A stretch of DNA of 64,000 nt, from assembly GCA_009929315.1 (NCBI GenBank), contig SAAS01000002.1, forward strand, positions 124,001 to 188,000, read 5' to 3'. This document shows positions 8,526-18,013 of the stretch, piece by piece. The DNA comes from Clostridia bacterium. GTDB taxonomy: Bacteria > Bacillota > Clostridia > Oscillospirales > Oscillospiraceae. The translations under genes and the position numbers were made by a program. The notes beneath the pieces are model-generated. The model saw nothing but the letters and a program-made list of their open reading frames with translations, ran no database searches and had not been told where the DNA came from. Each line of letters opens with the position of its first letter. Position 1 is the first letter of the stretch.

Positions 8526-10223
8526 TTACATCTTTTCTGGAGCCGTAACGCCAACGATTTCGAGTGCAATGGCAATGACCTTTTCCGTACATTCGCAGAG
8601 AATCAGTCTTGCATCACGAAGCTTAGGCTCGGCGTCCTTGATTCGGCAGTTGTTATAAAACCTGTGGAACCTTGCCGCGAGCTCCGTTACGTAACGGTTT
8701 ATGCGCGAAGGGTCGTAATCCCTTGCCGCCAGACGAATTTCTTCGGTAAGCATTGCAAGCTGCTTAATAAGCTCGCGTTCCTGCTCGGTGTTTAAAAGCG
8801 AAGCGTCTACTCCTCCGCTCGTCGGAACAGCATGTCCCTCCTCCGCCATGGCTGCGATAAGACTGCAAATCCTCGCGTGAGCATACTGCACATAATATAC
8901 CGGGTTTTCACTGTCCTGTCGAATGGCAAGATCAAGGTCAAATTCCAGATGTGTATCCGGTTTCGCGTTGAAGAAAAATCTGCACGCGTCAACGCCGATT
9001 TCATCCAGAAGGTCATTTAGTGTCAGCGCTTTTCCCGTGCGCTTGGAAACCTTGACGACTTCGGAGCCGCGCACTAATCGAACCATTTGCATAATTAGAA
9101 AGTCGAGCTTTTTGTTTTGCAGTCCGAGAACCGGCGCCGTCATCGATGCGGCAAAGCGGATTGCGTGACCGTGGTGGTCTGCGCCCCAAACGTCAATAAC
9201 CCTGTCAAACCCACGCTCGATAAATTTGTTGCGGTGATAAGCGATGTCAACGGCGTAATAAGTGTAAAAACCGTTTGAGCGGCGCAGGACCTCATCCTTA
9301 TCCGCCCCAAAGTCGGTATTGCGCAGCCAGAGGGCGTCTTCCTTTTCGTAGGTACAGCCCGCGTCCTCAAGGAGCTTGACCGTTTCCTCAACATAGCCGC
9401 TGTTGTGCAGCGCGCTTTCCAAAAACCAATTGTCAAAGTGGATACGGTAGCGTTCAAGGTGCTGTTTCATGAGCGCAATATTATACGGAAGGCCGAACTC
9501 GACAAAACTGCGGCAGCGTTCATCACTGTCCATATCGAGGTATTTCTCGCCGTCGCGCTCATAAATAGCCTTTGCGAGATTTTTTATGTCCTCGCCGTGG
9601 TAGCCGTTTTCGGGAAAATCGACTGCTTCTTCGCCCTTTATTAGCTGAAGATACCTTGCCTCAATGGACTTGCCGAACAAATCTACCTGATTGCCCGCGT
9701 CGTTAACGTAAAACTCACGGGAAACATTATAGCCCGCCCGCTGCATAACGGAGGCGAGTGCATCGCCAAGAACACCGCCTCTGGCGTTTCCGATAGTCAT
9801 GGGACCCGTGGGGTTTGCCGAAACAAATTCGATCATAACCTTTTCGCCGTGTCCCTCATCGGAGCAACCGTAAGCCTCATCCTCGCGCAGAATGGTCTCC
9901 AGAACCTTCCCGTACCAATTGTCGGAAAGACGGAAATTTAAAAATCCGGGGCCCGCAATTTCAACGCTTTCAAAGTAGCTGTCCGACAAATCTATTTCGG
10001 AAACGAAAATCTCGGCAAGCGTTCTGGGAGGGAGCTTCAGGCTTTTGGCACCGGCCATCGCGTGGTTCGCGGCATAGTCGCCGTTCGTGGTGTCCTTAGG
10101 TATCTCCACCTTGCCCTGCGGAAATCCGCCCTGCGGCAGGGTTTCATTGCTTACCGCCTTTTCATAGGCTTTTTCAAGCAAGCCATCAATGGAGAGCTTT
10201 GCTTCTTCAATCAGATTGGCCAT
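8526..10223 (-). CDS. argS: Arginyl-tRNA synthetase
   Basis: Class I synthetase charging tRNA-Arg. N-terminal Arg-tRNA additional domain (about 5-90), then the catalytic core with the HIGH-box equivalent NPTGPMTIGNARGGVLGDAL; the usual HxGH reads TIGN here. VSKRTGKALTLNDLL contains the KMSKS-type loop region. The C-terminal DALR anticodon-binding domain runs to the end. ATG at 10223 overlaps the stop of the upstream DUF1934 gene (ATGA). The ywiB-argS pairing is also seen in Bacillus. Confidence 0.95.
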   Translation of the reverse strand: MANLIEEAKLSIDGLLEKAYEKAVSNETLPQGGFPQGKVEIPKDTTNGDYAANHAMAGAKSLKLPPRTLAEIFVSEIDLSDSYFESVEIAGPGFLNFRLSDNWYGKVLETILREDEAYGCSDEGHGEKVMIEFVSANPTGPMTIGNARGGVLGDALASVMQRAGYNVSREFYVNDAGNQVDLFGKSIEARYLQLIKGEEAVDFPENGYHGEDIKNLAKAIYERDGEKYLDMDSDERCRSFVEFGLPYNIALMKQHLERYRIHFDNWFLESALHNSGYVEETVKLLEDAGCTYEKEDALWLRNTDFGADKDEVLRRSNGFYTYYAVDIAYHRNKFIERGFDRVIDVWGADHHGHAIRFAASMTAPVLGLQNKKLDFLIMQMVRLVRGSEVVKVSKRTGKALTLNDLLDEIGVDACRFFFNAKPDTHLEFDLDLAIRQDSENPVYYVQYAHARICSLIAAMAEEGHAVPTSGGVDASLLNTEQERELIKQLAMLTEEIRLAARDYDPSRINRYVTELAARFHRFYNNCRIKDAEPKLRDARLILCECTEKVIAIALEIVGVTAPEKM

Positions 10224-10660
10224 CAAATTTCTTCCTTCTGCTCACTCACTTTTATCTTGAACATATTGTGCCCCACAACCGAGTGCTGGAAGTCCACAAT
10301 ATAGTCTATCTCCATATCTCCTCCGTGTTCATCAAAGGAAACAGAAATATTCGTAGTATTAACGCCCATGGTGGCACTGCCGAAGGGCGTTTCATAGAGG
10401 AAGTTGTGTTTTCTCCCCTTTTCAAATACCATACGGCTGTTGAGGCTGCCCTCACGGGTCATAATAACGCCCATAGGACTGATTGAGAACGAAGTTTTCG
10501 TCCCGTCAAGTCCCGTAAGCTCGCTCTCGTTGTAGGACAAGGTGCCCTCTCCGTTTTCAAAAGCGAAAACGCCGTCCGTCTCGAGCTCTATTACATTGTC
10601 CTCTCCGTTCGGGTCGTTTTGCGTACCCTTGATGGAGATTATCACGTCTTTCATTTTCAT
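10223..10660 (-). CDS. DUF1934 (YwiB-like) beta-barrel protein
   Basis: A small protein of the DUF1934 family, expected to form a calycin-like beta barrel. Recognisable features are the N-terminal VIISIKGTQ and the central TSFSISPMGVIMTREG, then MVFEKGRKHNFLYETPFG. Function is unknown; the gene is translationally coupled to argS, as ywiB is in Bacillus. Length of 145 residues is normal. Confidence 0.85.
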   Translation of the reverse strand: MKMKDVIISIKGTQNDPNGEDNVIELETDGVFAFENGEGTLSYNESELTGLDGTKTSFSISPMGVIMTREGSLNSRMVFEKGRKHNFLYETPFGSATMGVNTTNISVSFDEHGGDMEIDYIVDFQHSVVGHNMFKIKVSEQKEEI

Positions 10661-10815
10661 TTTGCTCTTATACCTCTCGGTTCCCCGATGAAATTTATTA
10701 TTAAGCTGCTACCCGAAAGTTTATTTTCATTATTATGCTTCGGATAAATATATTAGTCCGGTTTCGGCTTAACCGTTTATGGTTGAACTAAATCGTCTGC
10801 GGTTCGGATATTATA

Positions 10816-11640
10816 TTATATATTGCCGCCCTTGTCAAAGGGTTCAATTCCCGTAAGAAAAAGCGTAACATCCTGCTTGAGCATAAGCTCGGCGGTCGCG
10901 GCAAAATGCTCAGGCGAGCCGGTTGTGCAATATCTTATCCGGCCTTCGCGAGTTCCGTTTGTCATATCGTTTTCAAGAAGAAACGCGCAGAGCTTTCTTG
11001 CCGCAGCGGCTCCCGCGCTGATAAGCTTAACATTGCTGCCCATATATTCGCTGATTACATCCGCCAGCAGTGGGTAGTGCGTACAGCCGAGAATCACGGT
11101 ATCGACAGCCGCCTGCTTCAGTGGCGGAAGATACTCCTCGGCGGCTCTTATTACTCTTTCGTCGTCCTTATCCGTAATACCGTCCTCAACCATCGTCGCA
11201 AACTTAGGGCAGGCCTTGGCTGTAACGTAAAATTCCGGTGTCATCTCATTAATCAGCTTCTGATACGTTCCCGCGCCAACGCTCGCTCTTGTTGCAAGCA
11301 GCCCGATTTTCCCGTTTTTGGTGCATTTAACCGCCTCAACAACCGCAGGCTCAACAACGCCGAAAACCGGAACCGGGCTCTCCCTGACAAGGGCCTCCAG
11401 TGCGTTTGAGGTTGCGGTGCCGCAGGCAACGAATATAGCTTTTACATCTTGGCTGAGTAAAAAACGCATATTCGATAGCGACATCTCTATTATTTTATCT
11501 CGGTTCTTTTCCCCGTAGGGGAAATTGTAAGAATCGCTTAAGTAAACTAAGTTTTCATCGGGTAATAGCCGTCTCAGCTCCTGTGTTGCCGTAAGTCCGC
11601 CCAGACCCGAATCGAAAACGCCTATGGCTCTGTTATCCAT
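10816..11640 (-). CDS. murI: Glutamate racemase
   Basis: Makes D-glutamate for peptidoglycan. The 274 residues contain GVFDSGLGGLT (D10, S11), the first catalytic Cys in VACGTATSN (C73) and the second in GCTHYPLL (C186). The usual ACNTA at the first Cys reads ACGTA here, so the substrate-contacting Asn is Gly. The ATG at 11640 is preferred to an upstream one at 11700 because TAGGAGCG precedes it. Confidence 0.92.
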   Translation of the reverse strand: MDNRAIGVFDSGLGGLTATQELRRLLPDENLVYLSDSYNFPYGEKNRDKIIEMSLSNMRFLLSQDVKAIFVACGTATSNALEALVRESPVPVFGVVEPAVVEAVKCTKNGKIGLLATRASVGAGTYQKLINEMTPEFYVTAKACPKFATMVEDGITDKDDERVIRAAEEYLPPLKQAAVDTVILGCTHYPLLADVISEYMGSNVKLISAGAAAARKLCAFLLENDMTNGTREGRIRYCTTGSPEHFAATAELMLKQDVTLFLTGIEPFDKGGNI

Positions 11641-11734
11641 TTCAACGCTCCTATGTTTTATATGCCGTTTAATAATAACTCTAATCGAGGGTTTTTTCAA
11701 GGAAAAGCGAAAGTATATTGTTATATAAAATTAC

Positions 11735-11763
11735 TGGCATTTTGAATTCATTTTTGTTATAAT
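11735..11763 (+). promoter_or_regulatory. Probable promoter, extended -10
   Basis: TGTTATAAT (TATAAT at 11758-11763) with TGN extension and a poor -35 (TGGCAT, 11735-11740, 17-bp spacing). It would give a leader of roughly 130 nt before the hypothetical gene at 11902. Confidence 0.5.
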
Positions 11764-11784
11764 CTAGTTCAGACGAAAAAACAG

Positions 11785-11877
11785 ATATTGTTCGGGAATT
11801 TAACTTCCCTCCGCGTAAATAGGCAGAGCGTTATGCTAAACAATATAATGCTATTAGAGCGGCCGCTCGACGCCGCT
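11785..11877 (+). other. Hairpin-rich 5' leader
   Basis: ATATTGTT (11785-11792) pairs with AACAATAT (11839-11846) and encloses GGGAA/TTCCC (11794-11798, 11805-11809). A second hairpin AGCGGC/GCCGCT (11858-11863, 11872-11877) ends 12 nt before the AAGGAGG site. This matches no riboswitch class that I know. Confidence 0.4.
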
Positions 11878-11901
11878 GATTTTCATTGAAAGGAGGCCGT
11901 T

Positions 11902-12309
11902 ATGGAAATACAAATTACAACCAAGGAGTTTCGTCATTTACTCGACTTGGTCTATATAGGAAATTGGATATTAAATTCCACCAGAGCAACCGATCGTTTT
12001 GAGTACTATGACTTGTTACAGGAAAAGTTCTTCGCTTTGGCCTCACAAAACGGTTTGTCGGAGCTTGCGCAGACCTATATGGGTCATGTGTTCCCCTCAA
12101 AGGCTTATGAAGAAGGCGGAATACACGACGCTATTGCCGATTATGAGGATGCCGTATTTTTCGATATTCTTGCCGAGGAGCTTGCCAGGCGCGATATGAC
12201 TATCGAGCAGGTTAACCCCGACGATCTTAAAGAGCTCGCTTCGAGAATGGACAGCTACATGACCGAATTTGAGGCAAACGGAATCGAAAATATCAATCTG
12301 AACATCTGA
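11902..12309 (+). CDS. Conserved hypothetical acidic protein
   Basis: I do not recognise this 135-residue protein. It is acidic, predicted mostly helical, without signal peptide, membrane segment or Cys motif. A good AAGGAGG site precedes the ATG and a hairpin terminator follows, so it appears to be a real, independently transcribed gene. Confidence 0.72.
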   Translation: MEIQITTKEFRHLLDLVYIGNWILNSTRATDRFEYYDLLQEKFFALASQNGLSELAQTYMGHVFPSKAYEEGGIHDAIADYEDAVFFDILAEELARRDMTIEQVNPDDLKELASRMDSYMTEFEANGIENINLNI

Positions 12310-12361
12310 TTCTTTAGCCTATTTAATTTATCTCGGCTGTAAAAGAGTTTCCTTAATATTT

Positions 12362-12404
12362 AACCTCCTTTTGTGGGATAATAAACACAAAAGGAGGTTC
12401 TTTG
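12362..12404 (+). terminator. Intrinsic terminator
   Basis: 14-bp stem AACCTCCTTTTGTG (12362-12375) with complement 12386-12399 and a short CTTTG tail, after the hypothetical gene. Confidence 0.65.
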
Positions 12405-12450
12405 TCGCGCAAACAAAAACCTTCGGTATTCTTTCGTATGGGAGCTCATT

Positions 12451-12906
12451 ATGCCATTTTTCGACATGTCAAAGGATGAGTACGGGGCTTATGTAAAAAA
12501 AGTATCACCAAACTCAAAAATTATTCCGAATGTTATAAAAGCTTTCGCAGTCGGCGGTGCTATCTGTTGCCTCGGGCAGCTCGTGCTCGATATTTACACC
12601 TATCTCGGCCTTGCGGACAAGGCGGCTTCGACGGCAGCCAGCATAAGCCTTGTTTTTCTTGGCGCCCTGCTCACGGGCCTTGGCGTCTACGATGACATCG
12701 CCAAAATAGGCGGAGCGGGAACTTTAGTTCCGATAACCGGCTTTGCCAACGCCGTGGTGTCCCCTGCCCTCGAATTTAAGACAGAGGGCTTTGTGACCGG
12801 AACCGGCGCAAAAATGTTCGTAATCTCTGGTCCCGTCATCGTTTACGGAATTTCGGCTTCTGTTATATACGGTATTATCCTTTGGATTATACAGCTTGTG
12901 CAATAA
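12451..12906 (+). CDS. spoVAC: Stage V sporulation protein AC
   Basis: Inner-membrane channel component for dipicolinic acid movement in spores. Residues 1-25 contain the YxxYVKKVSPNSKIIPN motif typical of SpoVAC, followed by four to five hydrophobic segments including GALLTGLGVYDDIAKIGGAGTLVPITGFANAVVSPALEF split over the middle. ATG with a GGGAGC site. The usual partners spoVAD and spoVAE do not follow; the gene ends at a terminator. Confidence 0.9.
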   Translation: MPFFDMSKDEYGAYVKKVSPNSKIIPNVIKAFAVGGAICCLGQLVLDIYTYLGLADKAASTAASISLVFLGALLTGLGVYDDIAKIGGAGTLVPITGFANAVVSPALEFKTEGFVTGTGAKMFVISGPVIVYGISASVIYGIILWIIQLVQ

Positions 12907-12929
12907 AGCTTGAGATATTGCCAAAAATA

Positions 12930-12971
12930 AAAAACGGTCATTGCTCCGAATAAGGAACAATGACCGTTTTT
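12930..12971. terminator. Bidirectional terminator between spoVAC and rplQ
   Basis: AAAAACGGTCATTG (12930-12943) and its complement (12958-12971). It ends spoVAC and, on the other strand, the long ribosomal operon after rplQ. Confidence 0.85.
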
Positions 12972-12980
12972 AAGCCGTTC

Positions 12981-13322
12981 TTACACGAGCTCGATAACTG
13001 CCATCTCGGCTGCATCGCCGCGACGGGGTCCGATTCGAACAATGCGGGTATAGCCGCCGTTACGCTGGGCGTACTTGGGAGCAATTTCGTCAAAAAGCTT
13101 CTTCGCGACATCCTCTTTCGTAATGAAAGAAAGTGCCTGACGATAGTCGGCCAAAGACTTGTTCTTACCAAGAGTTATCATTTTCTCGGTCAAAGGTCCG
13201 ATTTCTTTTGCGCGGGTAACGGTTGTTTCCATGCGGCCCTTTTCGAGCAGGTCGGTAACCTGCTGTCTGAGCATTGCCATACGCGCATCGGTCGGCTTTC
13301 CGAGTTTTCTGTTGGTGGGCAT
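12981..13322 (-). CDS. rplQ: 50S ribosomal protein L17
   Basis: 113 residues, normal bacterial L17 length, beginning [20 protein letters not shown] and containing the [20 protein letters not shown] motif. Last gene of the S10-spc-alpha operon, directly after rpoA as in most Firmicutes. A shared terminator follows. Confidence 0.97.
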   Translation of the reverse strand: MPTNRKLGKPTDARMAMLRQQVTDLLEKGRMETTVTRAKEIGPLTEKMITLGKNKSLADYRQALSFITKEDVAKKLFDEIAPKYAQRNGGYTRIVRIGPRRGDAAEMAVIELV

Positions 13323-13412
13323 GTCGGTTTCCTCCTTTTTTGAGTGTAAAGGATTTTCTGAAGGCTCAAGACCCTCTATTTCTGTTTGTTTTGCCTTTCG
13401 GCAGAACTTATG

Positions 13413-14363
13413 CTAGTTGTTGTCATCGCTGGCGAGTGAAAGTCCCATCATAGCCAGCTTGTGTTCAACTTCTTCAAGCGACTTGCGCCCGAGGTTTCGC
13501 ACTTTAATCATCTCGTCCTGAGTTTTTCCGATGAGATCCTCGACTGTGTTGATGTTGGCACGCTTCAAGCAGTTGAAGCTGCGCACCGACAAATCCAGTT
13601 CCTCAATGGTCATCTCAAGCACCTTGTCGCGCATGGTTTCTACTTTTTCCTTCACGGTAGACTCGCTGCCAATCGTTTCCGAAAGGTCGGTAAAAAGTGT
13701 GAAGTGGTCGCAAAGAATCTTTGCGCCGAGGGAAACCGCGTCTCTTGGCGTGATGGTCTTGTCTGTCCAAACCTCTATGGTGAGCTTGTCGTAGTCGGTT
13801 TTATTTCCTACGCGGGTATTTTCAACAGCATAGTTGACTTTAAGCACGGGGGAATAAATGGAGTCAATGGGAATCGAGCCGATAACCTGCTGAGCTCCCT
13901 TGTTCTTTTCGGCAACGACATAGCCGCGTCCGTGGTCAATGACCATTTCCATGCTGAGATATCCGTCCGGTCCGAGAGAAGCGATATGCAAATCGGGGTT
14001 TAAAACCTCGACTTCGCTGTCGGCCTTAATGCTGCCGGCGCGAACTTCGCATTCACCGCTCGCCTCGATATAAACCGTTTTCGGTCCGTCGCTGTGTAGT
14101 TTGAAGATACCGCTCTTAATGTTGAGGACTATTTCGGTCACGTCCTCTTTTACGCCGGGAATTGTTGAAAACTCATGCTGAACTCCGGCAATCTTTACGG
14201 AAGTGACAGCTGTACCGGGAAGAGAGGATAGGAGCACCCTGCGGAGAGAGTTGCCCAAGGTCGTACCGTAACCGCGCTCTAAAGGTTCTACAATATATTT
14301 TCCGTAAGATTCATCCGACTGATTCTCAATGCATTCAATGCGCGGCTTTTCTATTTCAATCAT
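13413..14363 (-). CDS. rpoA: RNA polymerase alpha subunit
   Basis: 316 residues. N-terminal dimerisation domain with [19 protein letters not shown] (about 33-51), flexible linker near 230, and C-terminal domain with [22 protein letters not shown] that contacts UP elements and activators. It lies between rpsD and rplQ, the standard order. Confidence 0.97.
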   Translation of the reverse strand: MIEIEKPRIECIENQSDESYGKYIVEPLERGYGTTLGNSLRRVLLSSLPGTAVTSVKIAGVQHEFSTIPGVKEDVTEIVLNIKSGIFKLHSDGPKTVYIEASGECEVRAGSIKADSEVEVLNPDLHIASLGPDGYLSMEMVIDHGRGYVVAEKNKGAQQVIGSIPIDSIYSPVLKVNYAVENTRVGNKTDYDKLTIEVWTDKTITPRDAVSLGAKILCDHFTLFTDLSETIGSESTVKEKVETMRDKVLEMTIEELDLSVRSFNCLKRANINTVEDLIGKTQDEMIKVRNLGRKSLEEVEHKLAMMGLSLASDDNN

Positions 14364-14440
14364 GTTTAATTACCCTCCTTCTGAGTTGGCGCGGAAGCGC
14401 GCCTCTTGTGATCAGCTTACCAATGATGAGGGTCTGTGCA

Positions 14441-15052
14441 TTACTTGGAGTACAACTCGACAATAAGCGTTTCCTCCACGGGGAAGTCAATATCTTCTCT
14501 TGCGGGAAGTTTAACAACTGTTCCCTTGAGCGTATTCCTTTCGCGTACAAGCCACTGGGGAGCGGAAATAAATATCGCATCCTCGCCTACCAGTCTCTTA
14601 AACATAACGGAACTGCGGCTCTGATCACGAACCTCAATCACATCTCCCACAGAAACGAGATATGAGGGAATATCGACGCGGCGGCCGTTAACCGTAAAGT
14701 GTCCGTGGCTCACTGCCTGACGGGCCTCGCGGCGTGTCATAACAAAACCGAGGCGGTATACGACATTGTCAAGACGGCGCTCAATGGTGGTAAGCAGATT
14801 CTCACCGGTGATGCCGGGGGTCTTAGCTGCCTTCTCATAATAAGCATGGAATTGTTTTTCAAGAATTCCGTAAATAAACTTAACCTTCTGCTTCTCCTGA
14901 AGCTGCATTGCGTACTCGCTCTGTTTCCTGCGCACCTGACTTTTGGGGTTACGAATTGTTCCGCTTTTTGTCTTTGCAGTGTAACCCATGACGGCAGGAG
15001 AAATGTCGAGCGTCTTGCAGCGCTTAACGATGGGCTGCATGTTTCTAGCCAT
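14441..15052 (-). CDS. rpsD: 30S ribosomal protein S4
   Basis: 203 residues. N-terminal rRNA-binding domain and an S4 RNA-binding fold (about 95-160, RLDNVVYRLGFVMTRREARQ). The N-terminus lacks zinc Cys residues, so it is the C-minus form. Here rpsD stays within the alpha operon between rpsK and rpoA, unlike Bacillus where it has moved. In E. coli S4 autoregulates this operon. Confidence 0.97.
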   Translation of the reverse strand: MARNMQPIVKRCKTLDISPAVMGYTAKTKSGTIRNPKSQVRRKQSEYAMQLQEKQKVKFIYGILEKQFHAYYEKAAKTPGITGENLLTTIERRLDNVVYRLGFVMTRREARQAVSHGHFTVNGRRVDIPSYLVSVGDVIEVRDQSRSSVMFKRLVGEDAIFISAPQWLVRERNTLKGTVVKLPAREDIDFPVEETLIVELYSK

Positions 15053-15072
15053 AATTTACTTCTCCTTCCTAA

Positions 15073-15468
15073 TTAGACGCGACGTCTTTTGGGTGGACGG
15101 CAACCGTTGTGGGGAATAGGTGTCACGTCCTTAATAAGCGTAACTTCAAGGCCCGCGGTCTGAAGAGCGCGGATAGCCGCCTCACGTCCGCTGCCGGGTC
15201 CCTTGACGAAAACTTCAACGGTCTTAAGTCCGTGCTCCATTGCAGCCTTGGAGGCTGTTTCAGCCGCAGTCTGAGCTGCGAAGGGAGTGGACTTCTTGCT
15301 GCCGCGGAAGCCCATTTCGCCGGCGGAAGCCCACGAAATAGCGTTACCGTTTACATCGGTAATCGTAATCATTGTGTTGTTGAAGGAGGAACTGATGTGA
15401 ACGACTCCTCTTTCGATATTCTTCCGCTCTTTGCGGCGTGTTCTGACTTTTTTCTTAGGTGCTGCCAT
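15073..15468 (-). CDS. rpsK: 30S ribosomal protein S11
   Basis: 131 residues with the conserved [18 protein letters not shown] start and the C-terminal [18 protein letters not shown] end. Part of the 30S platform. It sits between rpsM and rpsD in the alpha segment, with a short gap holding its own AGGAGG-like site. Confidence 0.97.
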   Translation of the reverse strand: MAAPKKKVRTRRKERKNIERGVVHISSSFNNTMITITDVNGNAISWASAGEMGFRGSKKSTPFAAQTAAETASKAAMEHGLKTVEVFVKGPGSGREAAIRALQTAGLEVTLIKDVTPIPHNGCRPPKRRRV

Positions 15469-15485
15469 TTCTCAAGTTCCCTCCT

Positions 15486-15854
15486 TTACTTTTTCTTGTT
15501 AGCTATTGTGCGCTTCGGTCCCTTGCGGGTACGAGCGTTTGTTTTACTTCTCTGTCCGCGAACGGGCAGACCGCGTCTGTGACGTGTCCCGCGATAGCTT
15601 CCGATTTCGATGAGGCGCTTAATATCAAGCGCTACGCTGCGGCGAAGGTCGCCCTCGACTGTAAAGTTTACATCGATGCACTCACGCAGCTTTGCCTCTT
15701 CTTCCTCGGTCAAATTCTTGACGCGGGTATCGGGATTTATCCCTGTCATTGCAAGTATCTTTGTTGCGCTGGTTCTTCCGATGCCGTAAACATAGGTAAG
15801 AGCAATTTCGATTCTCTTGTCCTTTGGCAGGTCAATTCCGGAGATACGTGCCAT
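15486..15854 (-). CDS. rpsM: 30S ribosomal protein S13
   Basis: 122 residues, [20 protein letters not shown] at the start and [20 protein letters not shown] near the end. Contacts 16S rRNA head and the P-site tRNA. First canonical gene of the alpha segment after rpmJ. Confidence 0.97.
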   Translation of the reverse strand: MARISGIDLPKDKRIEIALTYVYGIGRTSATKILAMTGINPDTRVKNLTEEEEAKLRECIDVNFTVEGDLRRSVALDIKRLIEIGSYRGTRHRRGLPVRGQRSKTNARTRKGPKRTIANKKK

Positions 15855-15947
15855 ATTTAATAATCATTCCTTTCGCTTATTGTTCCGTCCGTAAGGGCGG
15901 TTTCGCTTCCGGTAATGCGCTTAAAGCGCAGTAAACTCGTTAAAGCT

Positions 15948-16061
15948 TTAACCTTGTCTTTGTTTATGCTTTGGATTGTCACAGATAACCATGACCTTGC
16001 CCTTGCGCTTAATTACTTTGCACTTTTCGCACATCGGCTTTACGGATGGTCTTACTTTCAT
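15948..16061 (-). CDS. rpmJ: 50S ribosomal protein L36
   Basis: A 37-residue gene read directly from the minus strand: [20 protein letters not shown] followed by a tail ending NPKHKQRQG. Zinc ligands C11, C14, C27 and H32 are all present, so this is the zinc-binding (C-plus) form. Located between infA and rpsM as in other Firmicutes. Confidence 0.95.
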   Translation of the reverse strand: MKVRPSVKPMCEKCKVIKRKGKVMVICDNPKHKQRQG

Positions 16062-16074
16062 AAACTAACCTCCA

Positions 16075-16293
16075 TTATTTGCTTCTCCAGGTTATTCTTC
16101 CACGGGTTAGGTCATACGGCGACATCTGAACTGTAACCTTGTCGCCCGGTAGAATGCGGATGAAATTCATCCTCAATTTTCCGGAAATATGAGCCAAAAT
16201 CGTATGCCCGTTTCCGATATCGACCTGAAACATCGTATTGGGCAGTGCTTCTAAAACTATGCCCTCAAACTCAATAACATCATCTTTTGACAA
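16075..16293 (-). CDS. infA: Translation initiation factor IF-1
   Basis: 72 residues, one OB fold, with the family motifs [19 protein letters not shown] and [19 protein letters not shown]. Binds the A site of the 30S subunit during initiation. Its start overlaps the end of the upstream KOW gene by 14 bases, suggesting coupled translation. Confidence 0.97.
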   Translation of the reverse strand: MSKDDVIEFEGIVLEALPNTMFQVDIGNGHTILAHISGKLRMNFIRILPGDKVTVQMSPYDLTRGRITWRSK

Positions 16294-16582
16294 ACTGACT
16301 TCCCTCCTCGGTCATGCCGGCCTCGCTGCGATATTTCGCAAGCTCTTTTCGGATTGCACTGTCTGTTGCTTTTCCTGTGCCGATAGCACCGGCAAGCTCC
16401 GTAGATCCCATTTTACCTAAACATAAATGCTTGAGGTTTTTCCTTTTGGGTTTTGTGAGCTTTCTCGTCTTTCCGTCAACAATCAGGGCATAGTCGCCGT
16501 CCAATTTAATAACGACAAATTCTCTGCCTTTATCGTGACCGGCCAGAGAGAAAACGATGTCGGACGACCTTGCGGTGTCCAT
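16280..16582 (-). CDS. KOW-domain RNA-binding protein
   Basis: 100 residues with an N-terminal KOW/L14e-type motif ([20 protein letters not shown]). Genes of this type lie between map and infA in many Firmicutes and probably bind RNA or the ribosome. The C-terminal half is basic then acidic without other motifs. Its start overlaps the map stop by one base (TAATG). Confidence 0.85.
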   Translation of the reverse strand: MDTARSSDIVFSLAGHDKGREFVVIKLDGDYALIVDGKTRKLTKPKRKNLKHLCLGKMGSTELAGAIGTGKATDSAIRKELAKYRSEAGMTEEGSQFVKR

Positions 16583-17343
16583 TATAAATCCTCCGCCATG
16601 GTCAGAATTTCTGGCTCGCCGTCTGTAATGAGAACCGTGTTCTCGTAGTGCGCGGATAAGCTGCCATCGACTGTAACTACCGTCCAGTCGTTATCGAGGA
16701 CTCGAATGGCCGCGCCCCCCATGTTTACCATGGGCTCAACGGCGATTGTCATGCCTCTTACAAGACGGGGACCATGTCCGGGCTCTCCGAAATTCGGAAC
16801 CTCGGGAGCCTCGTGGAGATTCTTTCCGATACCGTGTCCCACATATTCACGAACCAGCGTATAGCCGTGTCTTTCAACATATTCCTGAATAGCATAAGAG
16901 ATATCGGAGATGCGGTTGCCCTCTCTTGCAAACTTGAGTCCCTCGAAGAAGCTTTGCCTTGTAACTTCAATAAGGCGTCTGGCCTGCTCCGAAATTCTGC
17001 CCGCCGCGAAGGTTCCGCAGCAGTCACCGTGGAAACCTCCGATTAAAGCGCCGACATCAATGCTGACAATATCGCCCTCAATGATTTTACGCTTGCCGGG
17101 GATGCCATGGATAACTTCGTCGTTCACCGAAATACAGGCGCTGCCGGGAAAGCCGCCATATCCCAGAAAGGATGGCACTGCGCCGGATTTCTTGATGAAC
17201 TTATAGATTTCTTTGTCAATTTCTTGGGTTGTGACGCCCGGAGTCACCATCTCCCGTCCGATTGAACGGGCTGCCGCGGTAATTTTCCCCGAAGCGCGCA
17301 TTAGCTCTATTTCCCGGGGGCTTTTTATTGTTATTGTACTCAT
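16582..17343 (-). CDS. map: Methionine aminopeptidase, type I
   Basis: Removes the N-terminal Met from new proteins. 253 residues with metal ligands visible in SIDVGALIGGFHGDCCGTFA (two Asp), GHGIGKNLHEAPEVPNFG (His) and the two C-terminal Glu motifs VEPMVNMG and HYENTVLIT. Four-base overlap with adk (ATGA) at the start. Confidence 0.97.
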   Translation of the reverse strand: MSTITIKSPREIELMRASGKITAAARSIGREMVTPGVTTQEIDKEIYKFIKKSGAVPSFLGYGGFPGSACISVNDEVIHGIPGKRKIIEGDIVSIDVGALIGGFHGDCCGTFAAGRISEQARRLIEVTRQSFFEGLKFAREGNRISDISYAIQEYVERHGYTLVREYVGHGIGKNLHEAPEVPNFGEPGHGPRLVRGMTIAVEPMVNMGGAAIRVLDNDWTVVTVDGSLSAHYENTVLITDGEPEILTMAEDL

Positions 17344-17972
17344 AACCCCAGAGCCTTTACTACTGCCTTTGTATTCTCCTCAATTGTCGGCTGGTTATAG
17401 ACAATCTTGAGTTTTCCTCTCTTGGCGTAGAAATCCTTGAGAGGTTCCGTTTCTCTGTGATAGACGGCAAGTCTGTCCAGAACGGTTTCGGGTGCGTCAT
17501 CCTTACGGATTATAAGTTCGCCGCCGCAGTTGTCGCAGATACCTTCAACTTTCGGCTTGATTGTAACGATGTGGTAGGTTGCGCCGCAGTTCTTGCATAC
17601 ACGGCGGCCGGCCATACGCTTGACTATCTCTTCGTCCGAAATCTCAATGGTGAGCGCAACGTCAATAACTATCCCTGCGTCCTCCAGTGCCTCGGCCTGA
17701 GGAATCGTTCTGGGCATGCCGTCCAAAATGTAGCCGTTCCTGCAGTCTTCCTGCGCCAAACGCTCCCTGACGATGCCGATTATGACATCGTCGGGAACGA
17801 GCTTACCGGAGTCGACATACTCCTTGGCCTTGAGTCCGACGGGTGTGCCGTTTTTCATCGCAGCTCGCAGTATGTTTCCGGTTGAAATGGTTGGAATATC
17901 GCACATACGGCTGAGAACCTCAGCCTGAGTGCCTTTACCCGCGCCGGGTGCGCCTAAAAGAATTAACTTCAT
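17340..17972 (-). CDS. adk: Adenylate kinase
   Basis: Interconverts ATP + AMP and 2 ADP. 210 residues, P-loop GAPGAGKGTQ (residues 7-16), DGMPRTIPQAEAL AMP-binding segment, and a long LID domain with C-x2-C and C-x2-C (CKNCGATYH, CDNCGGEL), so the lid binds zinc as in other Gram-positive enzymes. Located between secY and map, standard order. Confidence 0.97.
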   Translation of the reverse strand: MKLILLGAPGAGKGTQAEVLSRMCDIPTISTGNILRAAMKNGTPVGLKAKEYVDSGKLVPDDVIIGIVRERLAQEDCRNGYILDGMPRTIPQAEALEDAGIVIDVALTIEISDEEIVKRMAGRRVCKNCGATYHIVTIKPKVEGICDNCGGELIIRKDDAPETVLDRLAVYHRETEPLKDFYAKRGKLKIVYNQPTIEENTKAVVKALGL

Positions 17973-18013
17973 AAGACCATTCCCTTCACAGCGTTAATAC
18001 GCACAACGAGTGT

